Below, piece after piece: positions 16,841 to 27,219 of a stretch of 64,000 nucleotides of DNA. Under the pieces are notes generated by a model that was given only the letters and a program-made list of their open reading frames with translations, did not search any database and was not told the origin of the DNA. Source of the DNA: Clostridium oryzae (GTDB lineage Bacteria; Bacillota; Clostridia; Clostridiales; Clostridiaceae); the NCBI RefSeq assembly GCF_002029235.1, contig NZ_MZGV01000014.1, positions 38,575 through 102,574 on the forward strand, in the 5' to 3' direction. Position numbers and translations under genes: made by a program. The stretch's first letter is position 1. Each line of letters opens with the position of its first letter.

Positions 16841-18181
16841 ATGAAAGGGGATAGGGTGTTGCGTTTATTTTACTGGCATTCAAAAGTTGAAAATGGAAAT
16901 ACATTAAAAGAAGAATTATTTGGTTTAGATAAAATTAGTATTGTAAGAATAGCATCTGCATATTTTTCAAAAGAAGGATTGGAAATTTTAAAAGAGCTTA
17001 GAGATAAGCATTTATTAAAAAAGCAAAATATTCATTTATATTTATCACCAGAATTTTCAATAGATAAGCCTCATGAGCTACTTGAGGAATTAAAAGAATT
17101 CTGCAATGTATACATTGTATTTAATATTAGATTTCACCCGAAAGTGTAGTGGTTAAAATCAAGTAGCAAAAGCAAATTAATTTTTGGATCATCAAATTTT
17201 ACTAAGGGCGGCTTTACTGATAATATTGAATTTGATATGGTTAGTGAAATTGATAAAAATGATGAATTAAAATTGGATATGTTTTTTAAATATTGTAATG
17301 ATAATAGTGAATTAGTGGATGAGAAAATAATTAAATTTTATAAGGATAAAGCAGATGAATTTAATAAATTAAAAAATACTAATAGAAAAATTAACAAGGC
17401 TTTATATTCATATGAAAGAAGAAACGATGCATTTGAAGAAGGTGATTATAACTTAGATGAAATGTATTTTACGTACCAAGATTACGAAACCTTATTTTTG
17501 AGAAACCAAGCATTAAATGATGCAACAATAAATGTTAGAAGAAAGCTAATTAAAGACAAAATACTAAAAATACATAAGAAAGTATATTTAACTTTAAATA
17601 AAGAGAATATTCATTGTCATTGGAGACCCGAAAATATAACATCTTTAATAAGACCATGTGAATTTAATTTTGGAAGAGTAGGGTGGGTAGGAGTAAGATA
17701 TGGAAAACATAAAGATGAAATTGATATTTTAAATACAGGTTCAGAGAAAGATGAAGAACTAGGATTCCAAAAACATTCATGCTTACAGTTTTGTATTACT
17801 TCAAGTGGATTTGAAATCAGTTTATTTCATGCAGTAAGAAGAGATGCTGTAGATAGAAAATTTATTCATGGGAATATTAATAGTCTTAAAAGCAAAATTT
17901 TAAAGGAGTTATATAGACTTAAGGGAGAAGGATTAGAATGGATAATTCATGATAATGTAGAAGATAAAGATTATATATTTGAAATAGATAATCAAAAAAG
18001 CGAAGACTTTATTTCATTTTATAAAAAGTATGATAAGGAAGGAAGAGAATCGTATTTAGCATATTATTTAGAACCTGATGATGATAATTTAAAAGATCTT
18101 AATAGTGCTAGTAAAGTTGTGATAGAAAAAGTAAAAATATTATTACCTTTATATAATTTATTGGCTTTTAGGGTTAAATAA
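16841..18181 (+). pseudogene. PLD-family nuclease gene interrupted by a single in-frame amber codon
   Basis: Two reading frames, 16841-17149 and 17150-18181, are in the same phase and separated only by TAG at 17147-17149. Read through, they give about 446 residues. The stop falls inside the HKD active site: FHPKV, stop, WLKSSSKSKLIFGSSNFTKGG. Family members commonly carry an aromatic residue there, so TAT or TAC to TAG is the simplest origin. Everything else looks intact, with no other frameshift. The AAAGGGG at 16844 lies after the ATG, so GTG 16856 or TTG 16859 may be the true start. Alternatives are a sequencing error or nonsense suppression. It lies next to Gabija and was probably a defence nuclease. 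Confidence 0.8.
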
Positions 18182-18442
18182 AGTTCAATGAGAGGTTAGG
18201 AAACGGTTAGAAAGTTGATGAAAAGTAGAGAGAAACAAATCATAAAATCTATGTTATTAGCAAGCTCAACCATGCGGTCTCGCTAGAACCCTAGGGAAAC
18301 AAATTTTTCATAGATAGAATTTATGAATTTTAATTCCAAAATTTAATTTTTGTGATCAGAATATATAGTGGCAACCATTTTGAGGTTGAATAAGCTAGCA
18401 TAGATGAATTATAATTATTATAAAGAGGGATAAATACAAGGG
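18182..18442. other. Intergenic remnant DNA without a gene
   Basis: No ORF is supported. It contains CAACCATGCGGTCTCGCTAG followed by AACCCTAGGG (about 18269-18298). A closely related string recurs near 22754 (CAACCATGGGTCTCGCTA), so the two stretches share ancestry. Confidence 0.35.
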
Positions 18443-18732
18443 GTAGAAGTACCACAAGGTGAAGCTAAAAAGCCATTGAAGGCTGATTTATTAGCTGAAA
18501 TATAGAGAGTGTTATTAAAACAATACAACATGAGGAATTAAATGAGGAATTAAAATCATTGTTAAGCGTTATTGAAAAAAATCCTGGAGTTAAGGCCAAA
18601 GATACGCCGTTATTATTGAATAATAGATCAATTAAAACTATTGAAAATCAAATTAAGGAATTGGTTAGTAAAGGTTTGATAGAACGAAAGGGTAGTAAAA
18701 GAACAGGTGGATATTACGTTATGAATAAATAG
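18443..18732 (+). pseudogene. Decayed C-terminus of an ATP-binding/winged-helix protein (COG2865-like)
   Basis: Two partial frames join across a frameshift near 18497: the first reads VEVPQGEAKKPLKADLLAEI and the second continues with ESVIKTIQHEEL. It ends in a typical winged helix: IKTIENQIKELVSKGLIER, a short GSKRTGG wing and a stop at 18730. This ending resembles the C-terminal wHTH of AlbA_2/Schlafen-type putative regulators. No start codon, Shine-Dalgarno or ATPase part is left. It is a leftover of a gene lost by deletion. Confidence 0.55.
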
Positions 18733-18822
18733 AATATTTCTGGGAATAAATATGAACTTAAAAGATATAAAAAGGAATAAATACAGAAACTGTAAAAGAT
18801 TTAGAGAAGTATTATAATTAAT

Positions 18823-18856
18823 GGCAGCCACATGAGTTATGACTTATGTGGCTGCC
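18823..18856. repeat. GCAGCCA-type palindrome, copy 1
   Basis: GGCAGCCACATGAGTTATGA continues to TTATGTGGCTGCC as a near-perfect inverted repeat. Related copies lie at 19862, 23543 and 34053. This copy is 22 bases before the WYL regulator start and directly follows a short Rpn-like tail (ETVKDLEKYYN, 18785-18817). It has no T-run on the plus strand. Confidence 0.65.
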
Positions 18857-18877
18857 ACTCGTGAGGAGAAAGTGTAA

Positions 18878-19861
18878 ATGCAGTCATCAAAAAAATTAAA
18901 GTTACTTTACTTGATGAAATTATTTTATGAAAAGACTGATGAGGAACATGCAATAAATATGAATCAAATTTTATTGTATTTAGAAAACCAAGGGATAAAG
19001 GCTGAAAGAAAAAGCATTTATGATGATATTGAAGCATTGAGAAATTATGGATTAGATATTGTTGGTAGTAAAGAGAATGGAACTTTTCAATATAGGCTTG
19101 TTAGTCGTGAATTTGAATTGGCAGAACTAAAGCTTTTGGTGGATGCAGTTCAATGCTCAAAGTTTATTACAGTAGATAAGTCTCAGAAATTAATTAAGAA
19201 AATTGAAAGCCTTGTTAGTTCTTATGAAGCTTCTCAGCTTCAGAGACAAGTTTATGTAGGTAATAGAGTAAAGACCATGAATGAGAGCATCTATTATAAT
19301 GTTGATGCTATACATACGGCAATAAATTCTAATAGTAAAATCCAATTTAAATACTATGAGTGGAATGTAAATAAGAAAATGAAGCTTCGAAGGGAAGGAA
19401 AAGAATATGTAGTGAGCCCTTGGACGTTGTCATGGGATCAGGAAAATTATTATCTCATTGCCTATGACAGCGAAGCAGAAATAATGAAACATTATAGGGT
19501 GGATAAGATTACTGAAATCCAAGTAAATAATCTAAAACGTGATGGACGGGAAGTATTTGAACAGTTTGATATTGCGTCGTATTCGAAGAAAATGTTTGGT
19601 ATGTTTGCAGGAAAAGAAGAAGATGTAAAGATACAATTTACAAATAATCTAGTGGGAGTTGTTCTTGATAGATTTGGACAAGATACAATCCTAGTTCCTG
19701 AAGACGATGAACATTTTACTATTAATGTGAGGGTGTCAGCCAGTCAGCAGTTCTTGGCTTGGGTCTTTGGGCTTGGAACAGGTGCTAAGATACTAGAACC
19801 AGAAAATGTTGTGGAACAAATGAGAGTGGAAGCTAGGAAACTGCTGGAGCAGTATTCATAG
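18878..19861 (+). CDS. WYL-domain transcriptional regulator (YafY/PafB type)
   Basis: 327 aa. An N-terminal winged helix (about 8-62, ending in KAERKSIYDDIEALRNYGLD) is followed by a WYL domain (about 135-215, with VVSPWTLSWDQENYYLIAYD) and a C-terminal WCX-like part. WYL domains bind nucleic acids or nucleotides; related BrxR/CapW proteins repress defence loci. GAGGAGA precedes the ATG. The gene is bracketed by two copies of the same palindrome (18823 and 19862). It may control the neighbouring defence genes, but this is inferred from position only. Confidence 0.88.
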   Translation: MQSSKKLKLLYLMKLFYEKTDEEHAINMNQILLYLENQGIKAERKSIYDDIEALRNYGLDIVGSKENGTFQYRLVSREFELAELKLLVDAVQCSKFITVDKSQKLIKKIESLVSSYEASQLQRQVYVGNRVKTMNESIYYNVDAIHTAINSNSKIQFKYYEWNVNKKMKLRREGKEYVVSPWTLSWDQENYYLIAYDSEAEIMKHYRVDKITEIQVNNLKRDGREVFEQFDIASYSKKMFGMFAGKEEDVKIQFTNNLVGVVLDRFGQDTILVPEDDEHFTINVRVSASQQFLAWVFGLGTGAKILEPENVVEQMRVEARKLLEQYS

Positions 19862-19903
19862 TGGCAGCCGTATAAGTTATAACTTATATGGCTGCTATTT
19901 TTT
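19862..19903 (+). terminator. Terminator of the WYL gene; GCAGCCA-type palindrome, copy 2
   Basis: GCAGCCGTATAAGTTATAAC continues to TTATATGGCTGC, then ATTTTTTT. The stem plus T-run directly after the stop codon makes an intrinsic terminator. The sequence belongs to the same repeat family as 18823 and 34053. Confidence 0.8.
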
Positions 19904-19987
19904 TATGAGAATATCTAAGTACGTTTTATTGTACAGTGACTATGATATCTTGTAATTATTAAATTTGAATAAGGAGATAAAGTTATT

Positions 19988-20422
19988 ATGAAAAAGTTTA
20001 TCAACAAACATTTAAAAGTCATTTTAATGGAGTTTATTACTAATGACTTTGCAGGGTTATTATGGATATTTGCAGCAATTTTGGTGAAAGTAAAGAGTTT
20101 AAAGGTATTATCCATTATTACATATTTAGTATTTTTATTAATAATTATGCAATTTACCATAAATATAATCCTTTTTTTCATAAGTATAGTTCATCATAAA
20201 AAACCATATGCAGAGGGAAATACTGAGACAGTTAGGTCCTATTTAAGTATAGCTTCACTATTATTAATGACACAGTTTGTTTTTAATAATAGTGTTATAT
20301 CAAACATTTCATTTATTTTACTTTTAATTCTTGGCGTTTCAGAGTTAATTTATTTTTTGCTGTGTATTGTAAATGAAGTATTAGATGCTGCAAATGAAAG
20401 CTTGGATGATTTTCAGAAATAA
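19988..20422 (+). CDS. Hypothetical membrane protein (144 aa)
   Basis: Three to four hydrophobic segments (about 20-38, 42-66, 83-100 and 104-128) and a charged C-terminus. AAGGAGAT lies 11 bases before the ATG. I do not recognise the family and see no signal peptide or transport motif. It stands alone between the WYL terminator and the replisome-organiser gene. An IR downstream (GGAAAGTT / AACTTTCC, about 20512-20552) may end transcription. Confidence 0.55.
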   Translation: MKKFINKHLKVILMEFITNDFAGLLWIFAAILVKVKSLKVLSIITYLVFLLIIMQFTINIILFFISIVHHKKPYAEGNTETVRSYLSIASLLLMTQFVFNNSVISNISFILLLILGVSELIYFLLCIVNEVLDAANESLDDFQK

Positions 20423-20669
20423 TCTTTTGAAAATGAAGAGGAATTAGTTTGCAAAACCCTAGGGGTGTAAATTTCAAATAAGCATTGATCTTCTTATATA
20501 TTCCAAGTCAAGGAAAGTTCTCATAAACTCATGATTATTGCAAAACTTTCCGGTAACTTTGCTAAATAGTGCATATATTAAATATGAGGTTTCTAATTAG
20601 TGAATGCTTTAATGCAAAAGCATGCAAGGTTACCTTATAAAGAATATAAATATTAGGAGAGTGTTGCAC

Positions 20670-21437
20670 ATGAGAGAGAGAAGATATGTAAAATTAAGAG
20701 TAGATATGTACGAGGATACTAAATTCAAAATAATGGACTCAAAGCCGGAAAGAGATGTTATTTTTTATATATGGAGCAGAATCGTGCTGTTAGCAGGAAA
20801 AGTTAATTTGGTGGGTGAGCTGTATCTTTCTAAAAATATTCCATATACTATTGAGACTTTAGCAATAGAATTTAACAGGGATATTTCTCAAGTTAAATTA
20901 GCTCTTGATACATTTATAGAATTAGAAATGCTTGAGCTTACTGAAGACAAAGTATATAAGGTAAGGAACTTTGCCAAGCACCAAAATATTAAGGCAGAGG
21001 AAAAAGAAATATCTGATAATATAGAAGGCAAATTAAATACTACTGCAGCTTTAAGCGATAATCCAAAGCTTGAAATAGTTAATGATAAAGATAAAACATC
21101 AGAAAATAAGCTAGTAGAAAATAGTGCAGAAAACGCTGTGGCAGCTACAGCAGATTTAGAGGTTACTAGTAAAAATGGAACGGCTGCTATAGATGAGGAT
21201 ATTATGGAAAATAGTCTTAAGGAAGATAGCTTACATAAAAATGACACTTTAGTATTGGAAACTAAAAAGAATAAGAAACGGAATAGGAATAAGAAGAATA
21301 ATTTAATAAATATTAATGCAAAAGCTCAAGAAATTTTAAACAGTGAAGCTATAGATGATGAAGTATGTAGTCTTGCTGAGGGAGATGTCACTTCAGGTGA
21401 GGAGAAAAGTGTTGTTGCAGCTTGGTCCTTTGGTTGA
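20670..21437 (+). CDS. Phage replisome organiser N-terminal domain protein
   Basis: About 255 aa from the ATG at 20670; AGGAGA sits 9 bases upstream, while the longer frame from 20622 has none. The first ~110 residues match phage replisome-organiser N-terminal domains (YVKLRVDMYEDTKFKIMDS, then a winged-helix segment). The rest is low-complexity, acidic, with a lysine/asparagine patch KKNKKRNRNKKNN near 215. Such proteins load helicase at phage origins, but no other phage gene is nearby, so it is a stray or domesticated copy. The last 12 codons recur at 35356-35430. A perfect palindrome starts right at the stop. Confidence 0.75.
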   Translation: MRERRYVKLRVDMYEDTKFKIMDSKPERDVIFYIWSRIVLLAGKVNLVGELYLSKNIPYTIETLAIEFNRDISQVKLALDTFIELEMLELTEDKVYKVRNFAKHQNIKAEEKEISDNIEGKLNTTAALSDNPKLEIVNDKDKTSENKLVENSAENAVAATADLEVTSKNGTAAIDEDIMENSLKEDSLHKNDTLVLETKKNKKRNRNKKNNLININAKAQEILNSEAIDDEVCSLAEGDVTSGEEKSVVAAWSFG

Positions 21438-21478
21438 TATGTCACTTGTCACGTGCCTGGCACGTGACAAGTGACATA
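21438..21478. repeat. Perfect 20-bp-arm palindrome with GTGCCTGGCAC core
   Basis: TATGTCACTTGTCACGTGCC, a single T, then its exact reverse complement. It begins at the base after the replisome-organiser stop codon. The core GTGCCTGGCAC is shared with the larger palindrome at 46799-46863. A perfect hairpin with a 1-nt spacer is unlike an ordinary terminator and resembles REP-type elements. Confidence 0.85.
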
Positions 21479-21566
21479 CATAAGATAGGAACATCTGTAC
21501 GTATATATTTGGCATTTTAAGGAATAATATAAAATGGAAAAGTTATTGTAGAAAGAAGTGATACAT

Positions 21567-22475
21567 ATGGATTATAATAAAATTGAAGATGCAGTCTTGA
21601 AAAAAGCAATGGAAGTATTTAAGCAAAGTGCAGTTAGTTTTTTCGGTATCGATGCAAAAATTATTTCAGTAGCTGAAACCGAAATTAAAAATATTGAAAT
21701 TAAAACAAATTATACAGATTATTTATTTTATACTGAAGATGGGAACTACCTTCACTTTGAGTTTCAAACTACTGATAAGAAAGATGACATAAAGAGATTT
21801 CTTTATTACGATGCATCACTGTTTTACAAGGAAAAGAGGAAGGTACGAACTATTGTTGTTTATTCTTCAGATATTGAAGATGTTGAAAAATATGTTGATG
21901 CAGGAACAATACAATATAAAATCGAACCATTTTATATGAAAAATTTGGATGGTGATGAAAAATTAAAATATTTACAAAACAAGATAAGTAATCAGAAATC
22001 ATTGAGTAATGAAGATATTCTCTCTTTAACTTTTTTGCCTCTAATGAGTAGTAAAATCAGTAAAGGTGAAAGAGCAATAAAAAGTATTGAAATGGCTGAA
22101 GATATAGCAGAAGAAAATATAAAAATGCAGTGTATGAGCATGTTATATGCCTTAATGGATAAATTTGGAGATGAAGTGAGTAAGAAAAAATTAAAAGAGG
22201 TGATTATATTGACCGAAATAGGTAAAATGATTAGAGATGAGGCTTTAAAAGAAGGAATTAAAGAAGGTATCAAGGAAGGTATTAAAGAGGGACTTAAAGA
22301 GGGAGAAACAAAAGGCAAGGCAAATCTTTTAATAAAGCAGCTTTTGAAGAAGTTTAAAAAAGTTCCTGATGAGTATATAAATCAAATAAAGTCACTTTCT
22401 GAGGAAATTTTAGATGCTATAGCTACGGATATATTTGAATTGGAGAAGGTAGAGGACTTGAAAAAGTATTTTTAA
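21567..22475 (+). CDS. Rpn-family recombination-promoting nuclease / putative transposase
   Basis: About 302 aa. The N-terminal PD-(D/E)XK core reads TDYLFYTEDGNYLHFEFQTT: D, then E-x-Q, the Rpn variant of the nuclease motif. A helical middle is followed by an EGIKEGIKEGIKEG repeat (about 230-245), typical of this family and encoded by a degenerate 12-base tandem. The C-terminus ends ELEKVEDLKKYF. Rpn proteins are DNA endonucleases linked to RecA-independent recombination. Two tails of related genes lie nearby (18785-18817 and 22973-23067), so the family once had several copies here. I chose ATG 21567 over GTG 21558. Confidence 0.8.
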   Translation: MDYNKIEDAVLKKAMEVFKQSAVSFFGIDAKIISVAETEIKNIEIKTNYTDYLFYTEDGNYLHFEFQTTDKKDDIKRFLYYDASLFYKEKRKVRTIVVYSSDIEDVEKYVDAGTIQYKIEPFYMKNLDGDEKLKYLQNKISNQKSLSNEDILSLTFLPLMSSKISKGERAIKSIEMAEDIAEENIKMQCMSMLYALMDKFGDEVSKKKLKEVIILTEIGKMIRDEALKEGIKEGIKEGIKEGLKEGETKGKANLLIKQLLKKFKKVPDEYINQIKSLSEEILDAIATDIFELEKVEDLKKYF

Positions 22476-22524
22476 TCGTAGAGCGTCTTTGACTAGTAAA
22501 TTTCATTTAGGAGTACATGAAGAA

Positions 22525-22695
22525 ATGTTAGAAAGAGCAGAAGTAATTGCGTTTTGCAGTAAGTTTGAAAATGTATATGAAGACTATCCGTTTCATGATC
22601 CAAACTGAACTGTGATCCAGAGTGGCGAGATTTCTGGCGAAGTGCTTTTAAATCGGTGGTGCCAGGATATCATTTGAATAAAGAACACTGGAATT
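22525..22695 (+). pseudogene. Broken duplicate of the YjbR/MmcQ gene at 29388
   Basis: Nearly identical to the intact gene at 29388, including upstream bases from about 22503. Three lesions are visible. Codon 28 (Trp, TGG) is TGA at 22606. A 79-base deletion lies between two TGTGAT direct repeats (29474-29479 and 29553-29558 in the intact copy), leaving one at 22611 and shifting the frame. Similarity also stops at about 22695, so the 3' end is lost. It cannot make the protein. Confidence 0.9.
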
Positions 22696-23324
22696 GGATG
22701 CATCTTATTAGGTATTTATGAATGGTACGGAAAAATGAACAGTACCAAGTTCAACCATGGGTCTCGCTAAAGCCTTCGAGGTGTAAATTTTAAATTTCAG
22801 ACTGAAAAAATATTATGCAAATAATTAGAATTAGATGATAAAAAATGCATATTTTGATATAATGAAGCCTTTATTGAATCCATAATAAACAATTATGAGG
22901 ATAAAATATATTATTTAAATAGATTTGAAAAGGATTATTTTGCTACTTTAATCTAATGGCCCAATTGTCCTAATGGAAAAGATTAGAGTATTAGATAGCA
23001 GTAGTTTGAAGTTAATTATTGAAGATATATTGGATATAGAAACTGTAAAAGATTTAGAATGGTTGGTATTTATAATAAAAATGCCTTGGGCTATAATGGT
23101 TAAAAAGGTTGTTTTGAATCTAACTTATTTGGGATAACCAATAGTCACAGGTAACTGCTATAGCATGTGATTTTAAACTTATAGTACTTTCTATAAAGTC
23201 CTTATATAATTTTCTTTTATCATTATCTTTAAAGCAGGAAAGTATTCTTTCAGATCATTTATTTATCTTTTATAATGATAACCAAATGATTTTATTGTAA
23301 ACATAAATAAGATATTAAAGCAAT
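22696..23324. other. Non-coding stretch with gene remnants
   Basis: Apart from the Rpn fragment at 22973, no gene is supported. Near 22754 lies CAACCATGGGTCTCGCTA followed by GGTGTAAATTTT, related to the string at about 18269. The rest is AT-rich with no clear structure. Confidence 0.35.
22973..23137 (+). pseudogene. Rpn-family C-terminal fragment
   Basis: A 54-codon frame. Its first ~32 residues (KIRVLDSSSLKLIIEDILD, then IETVKDLE) resemble the end of the Rpn protein at 21567; the remainder is out-of-family sequence. No nuclease core and no Shine-Dalgarno. A remnant left by deletion. Confidence 0.55.
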
Positions 23325-23358
23325 AAGATACTCTTAATTTTTGAGTATCTTTCTTAAT
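23325..23358 (+). terminator. Orphan intrinsic terminator-like hairpin
   Basis: AAGATACTC pairs with GAGTATCTT across a 9-nt loop, followed by a T-rich tract. No intact gene lies directly upstream, so it probably belonged to the decayed Rpn copy. Confidence 0.5.
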
Positions 23359-23542
23359 TTACATTTTTTGTGTTGTGTACCTGATCTCATTGTAAAAACT
23401 GGAACGTAGTGACTAATTTTTACTTGCTACCGCGTTTTTCACTGATCATGTAGTTAGCGATATGGTTGAGAATTCTATTAAAAGCTGCTGTGAGTTTTTT
23501 TGATAGGAATTAGGATTATGGTTACCATAAATTCTTGAAATC

Positions 23543-23586
23543 CATATGTGGCTGCTGAATAAAGTAATTAATGAGGCAGCCACATG
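23543..23586. repeat. GCAGCCA-type palindrome, copy 3 (diverged loop)
   Basis: CATATGTGGCTGC and GGCAGCCACATG form the arms around about 19 AT-rich bases. Same arm sequence as the copies at 18823 and 34053 but in opposite order, with a different loop. Confidence 0.55.
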
Positions 23587-23618
23587 TTTAATATTGTATA
23601 GGAATTCTATATGAAAAC

Positions 23619-23678
23619 TTAACTTATACATGTCAAATTATCGAACGGTTCAACACTCATTCGGCGTGTATAAGTTAA
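23619..23678. other. 60-nt inverted-repeat element with 12-bp perfect arms
   Basis: TTAACTTATACA (23619-23630) and TGTATAAGTTAA (23667-23678) enclose 36 bases that include the small palindrome GAACGGTTC. It lies about 60 bases beyond the 3' end of the GH1 gene. Not T-flanked, so not a standard terminator. Function unknown. Confidence 0.5.
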
Positions 23679-23739
23679 TAGTTGCAGTAGAAACCCTATA
23701 GTTGACTACTATGAAAGAGTCTTTCAAGGTTTTCACAAC

Positions 23740-25579
<1,840 letters not shown>

Positions 25580-25610
25580 ATTTTAAATCTCCTTGTCATT
25601 TACGATTTGT

Positions 25611-26864
25611 TTATTCATCAGCTTTTTGAGATTGTAAAGCTTTAATTTCCTGAGTTTCATAAGCTTTGAAGAATGGATACCATATAGTTGCTGATATTGC
25701 TATATTAATAGCTAGTAATATAATTCCTGTTATTGTTCCAGTTGTAAACCATGTTGAAAGTGGGAAAGGACAATACCACATTTCAAATTGTATTTTTGGA
25801 ATCGGTGCAAATGGAATTATTTTTGTGAATATATAAGTTGTAAGCGGCAGTATGATTCCCTGAAGCCACATTGGAATCATTAAATATGGATTCCAAGCTA
25901 TTGCACCGAATACAAGAGGCTCATTGATATTAAAAATACTTGGAACAAGACAAGCTTTACCTAAAGAACTTAATTTTTGAGATCTAGAACGTATAAACAT
26001 CGCTATAAGTGGTAATGTACAGCCTATACCGCCAACCCATAGATATGCTGAATAAATCGTACTGCTAGTAACTAAATTTAAGTTTGCAGCAGAAGCTGTT
26101 CCTGCTTTTGCTAATGCAATGTTTGCAGTTATTGCAGCTAAAAATACTGGTGAAGTTACTGGTGTCAATACCCAACTGGAAATACCCATAGAATATAAGA
26201 AGCAATAAATGAACATTATAGCTATAAATCCAAACGGGGATTCAACAAACTTGGATAATGGCATAAATATTGAAAGTACGATATTATATAAATCAACTCT
26301 AAAAAGTAATACGACAATCCATCCTGTACATACAACAATAGCAATAGGCAGCATAGCATCGAACCAAGCTCTTACAAAGTCAGGAATTGAAGAATCCTGT
26401 TTAAAGAATGAGAACTTACCTAGCAGACTCATAATATATCCTGTAAAAATACCACAGAATATTGCAATAAACATGCCGCCTGCACCTAAGGAACTGTGTC
26501 CGAACCCAATAATTTTATCAGCTTCAACTTGAGGTGAAATTACAATTAAAAATAGGATTAAACTACTCATACCAGCTATAAAACGCTGTTTGCGGAGACG
26601 TTTCTTTTCCATTAAATTAAATGGAATTAAGAAAGCAACAAACAGAGATATCTTACCCATAGTCCATCCAAATGGTGTCCAAAAGCTTGGTAGTTTTGGA
26701 AAGTAATTGTTTAATATTGCTAATAGGCAGAAGACTGAGCCTAAGAAAATAAATGGGAGTGTCTGCATAATAGAATCTTTAATTGAAACTACCCAAACAT
26801 TATTATTAACTTTATTCATTTTTGGAGAAAAACTATTTTGAAGCCAATTAATCAAACTTTTCAT
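25611..26864 (-). CDS. PTS cellobiose-type IIC permease
   Basis: 417 aa membrane protein with about 10 hydrophobic segments. The segment FNINEPLVFGAIAWNPYLMIP (about residues 309-329) holds the NEP(L/I) motif of the lactose/cellobiose IIC family, which binds the sugar. It transports a beta-glucoside across the membrane with phosphorylation by IIB. AAAGGGAT precedes the ATG. It lies 22 bases after IIB and 31 before IIA. No truncation is visible. Confidence 0.92.
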   Translation of the reverse strand: MKSLINWLQNSFSPKMNKVNNNVWVVSIKDSIMQTLPFIFLGSVFCLLAILNNYFPKLPSFWTPFGWTMGKISLFVAFLIPFNLMEKKRLRKQRFIAGMSSLILFLIVISPQVEADKIIGFGHSSLGAGGMFIAIFCGIFTGYIMSLLGKFSFFKQDSSIPDFVRAWFDAMLPIAIVVCTGWIVVLLFRVDLYNIVLSIFMPLSKFVESPFGFIAIMFIYCFLYSMGISSWVLTPVTSPVFLAAITANIALAKAGTASAANLNLVTSSTIYSAYLWVGGIGCTLPLIAMFIRSRSQKLSSLGKACLVPSIFNINEPLVFGAIAWNPYLMIPMWLQGIILPLTTYIFTKIIPFAPIPKIQFEMWYCPFPLSTWFTTGTITGIILLAINIAISATIWYPFFKAYETQEIKALQSQKADE

Positions 26865-26886
26865 GATTTCATCCCTTTCTTATTTA

Positions 26887-27198
26887 TTATTGAACTGTTG
26901 ATAAAAGATGTTCTAAAGCCTTATTGCCATCAAGAGTAGCATAATACTCTGATTTCATTAATATTGCTTTTACGTCAGTTCCTTGCAGAATTTCATCGAT
27001 TTCATCAAGCAAATAAGCTAAATGAGGCCCTATCATTAATACATCAATCTCATCTATATAATTTTCAATTTCAGCCTCACTTCTTGCATTAACCGTAATA
27101 TCTAATTCTCTTTCTTTTGCAGCCTTTCTCATGTTAGCAGCCATGAATCCGCTGCTTGCACCTGAGCCGCATACTAGTAGAACATTTAATTTTTTCAT
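26887..27198 (-). CDS. PTS lactose/cellobiose-type IIB component
   Basis: 103 aa from the ATG at 27198, which has AGGAG at a normal distance; the frame extends 7 codons upstream without a site. The phospho-cysteine is C10 in LLVCGSGASSG, with the P-loop right after it. First gene of the operon IIB-IIC-IIA-GH1. It is divergent from the PRD regulator at 27417, so both probably share the control region 27220-27416. Confidence 0.92.
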   Translation of the reverse strand: MKKLNVLLVCGSGASSGFMAANMRKAAKERELDITVNARSEAEIENYIDEIDVLMIGPHLAYLLDEIDEILQGTDVKAILMKSEYYATLDGNKALEHLLSTVQ

Positions 27199-27219
27199 TT
27201 GTATTCTCCTTCCGACCAT

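Noticed and set aside
17147..17149. Amber codon as pyrrolysine
   Set aside because: No pyl genes are in the window, and a tyrosine-to-stop change explains the site more simply.
22200..22320. Tandem DNA repeat near 22245-22320 as a CRISPR or minisatellite
   Set aside because: It encodes the EGIKEG repeat typical of Rpn proteins; there are no spacers.
20670..22475. A prophage
   Set aside because: Only the replisome-organiser gene is phage-like; no integrase, terminase, capsid or lysis genes and no attachment repeats were seen.
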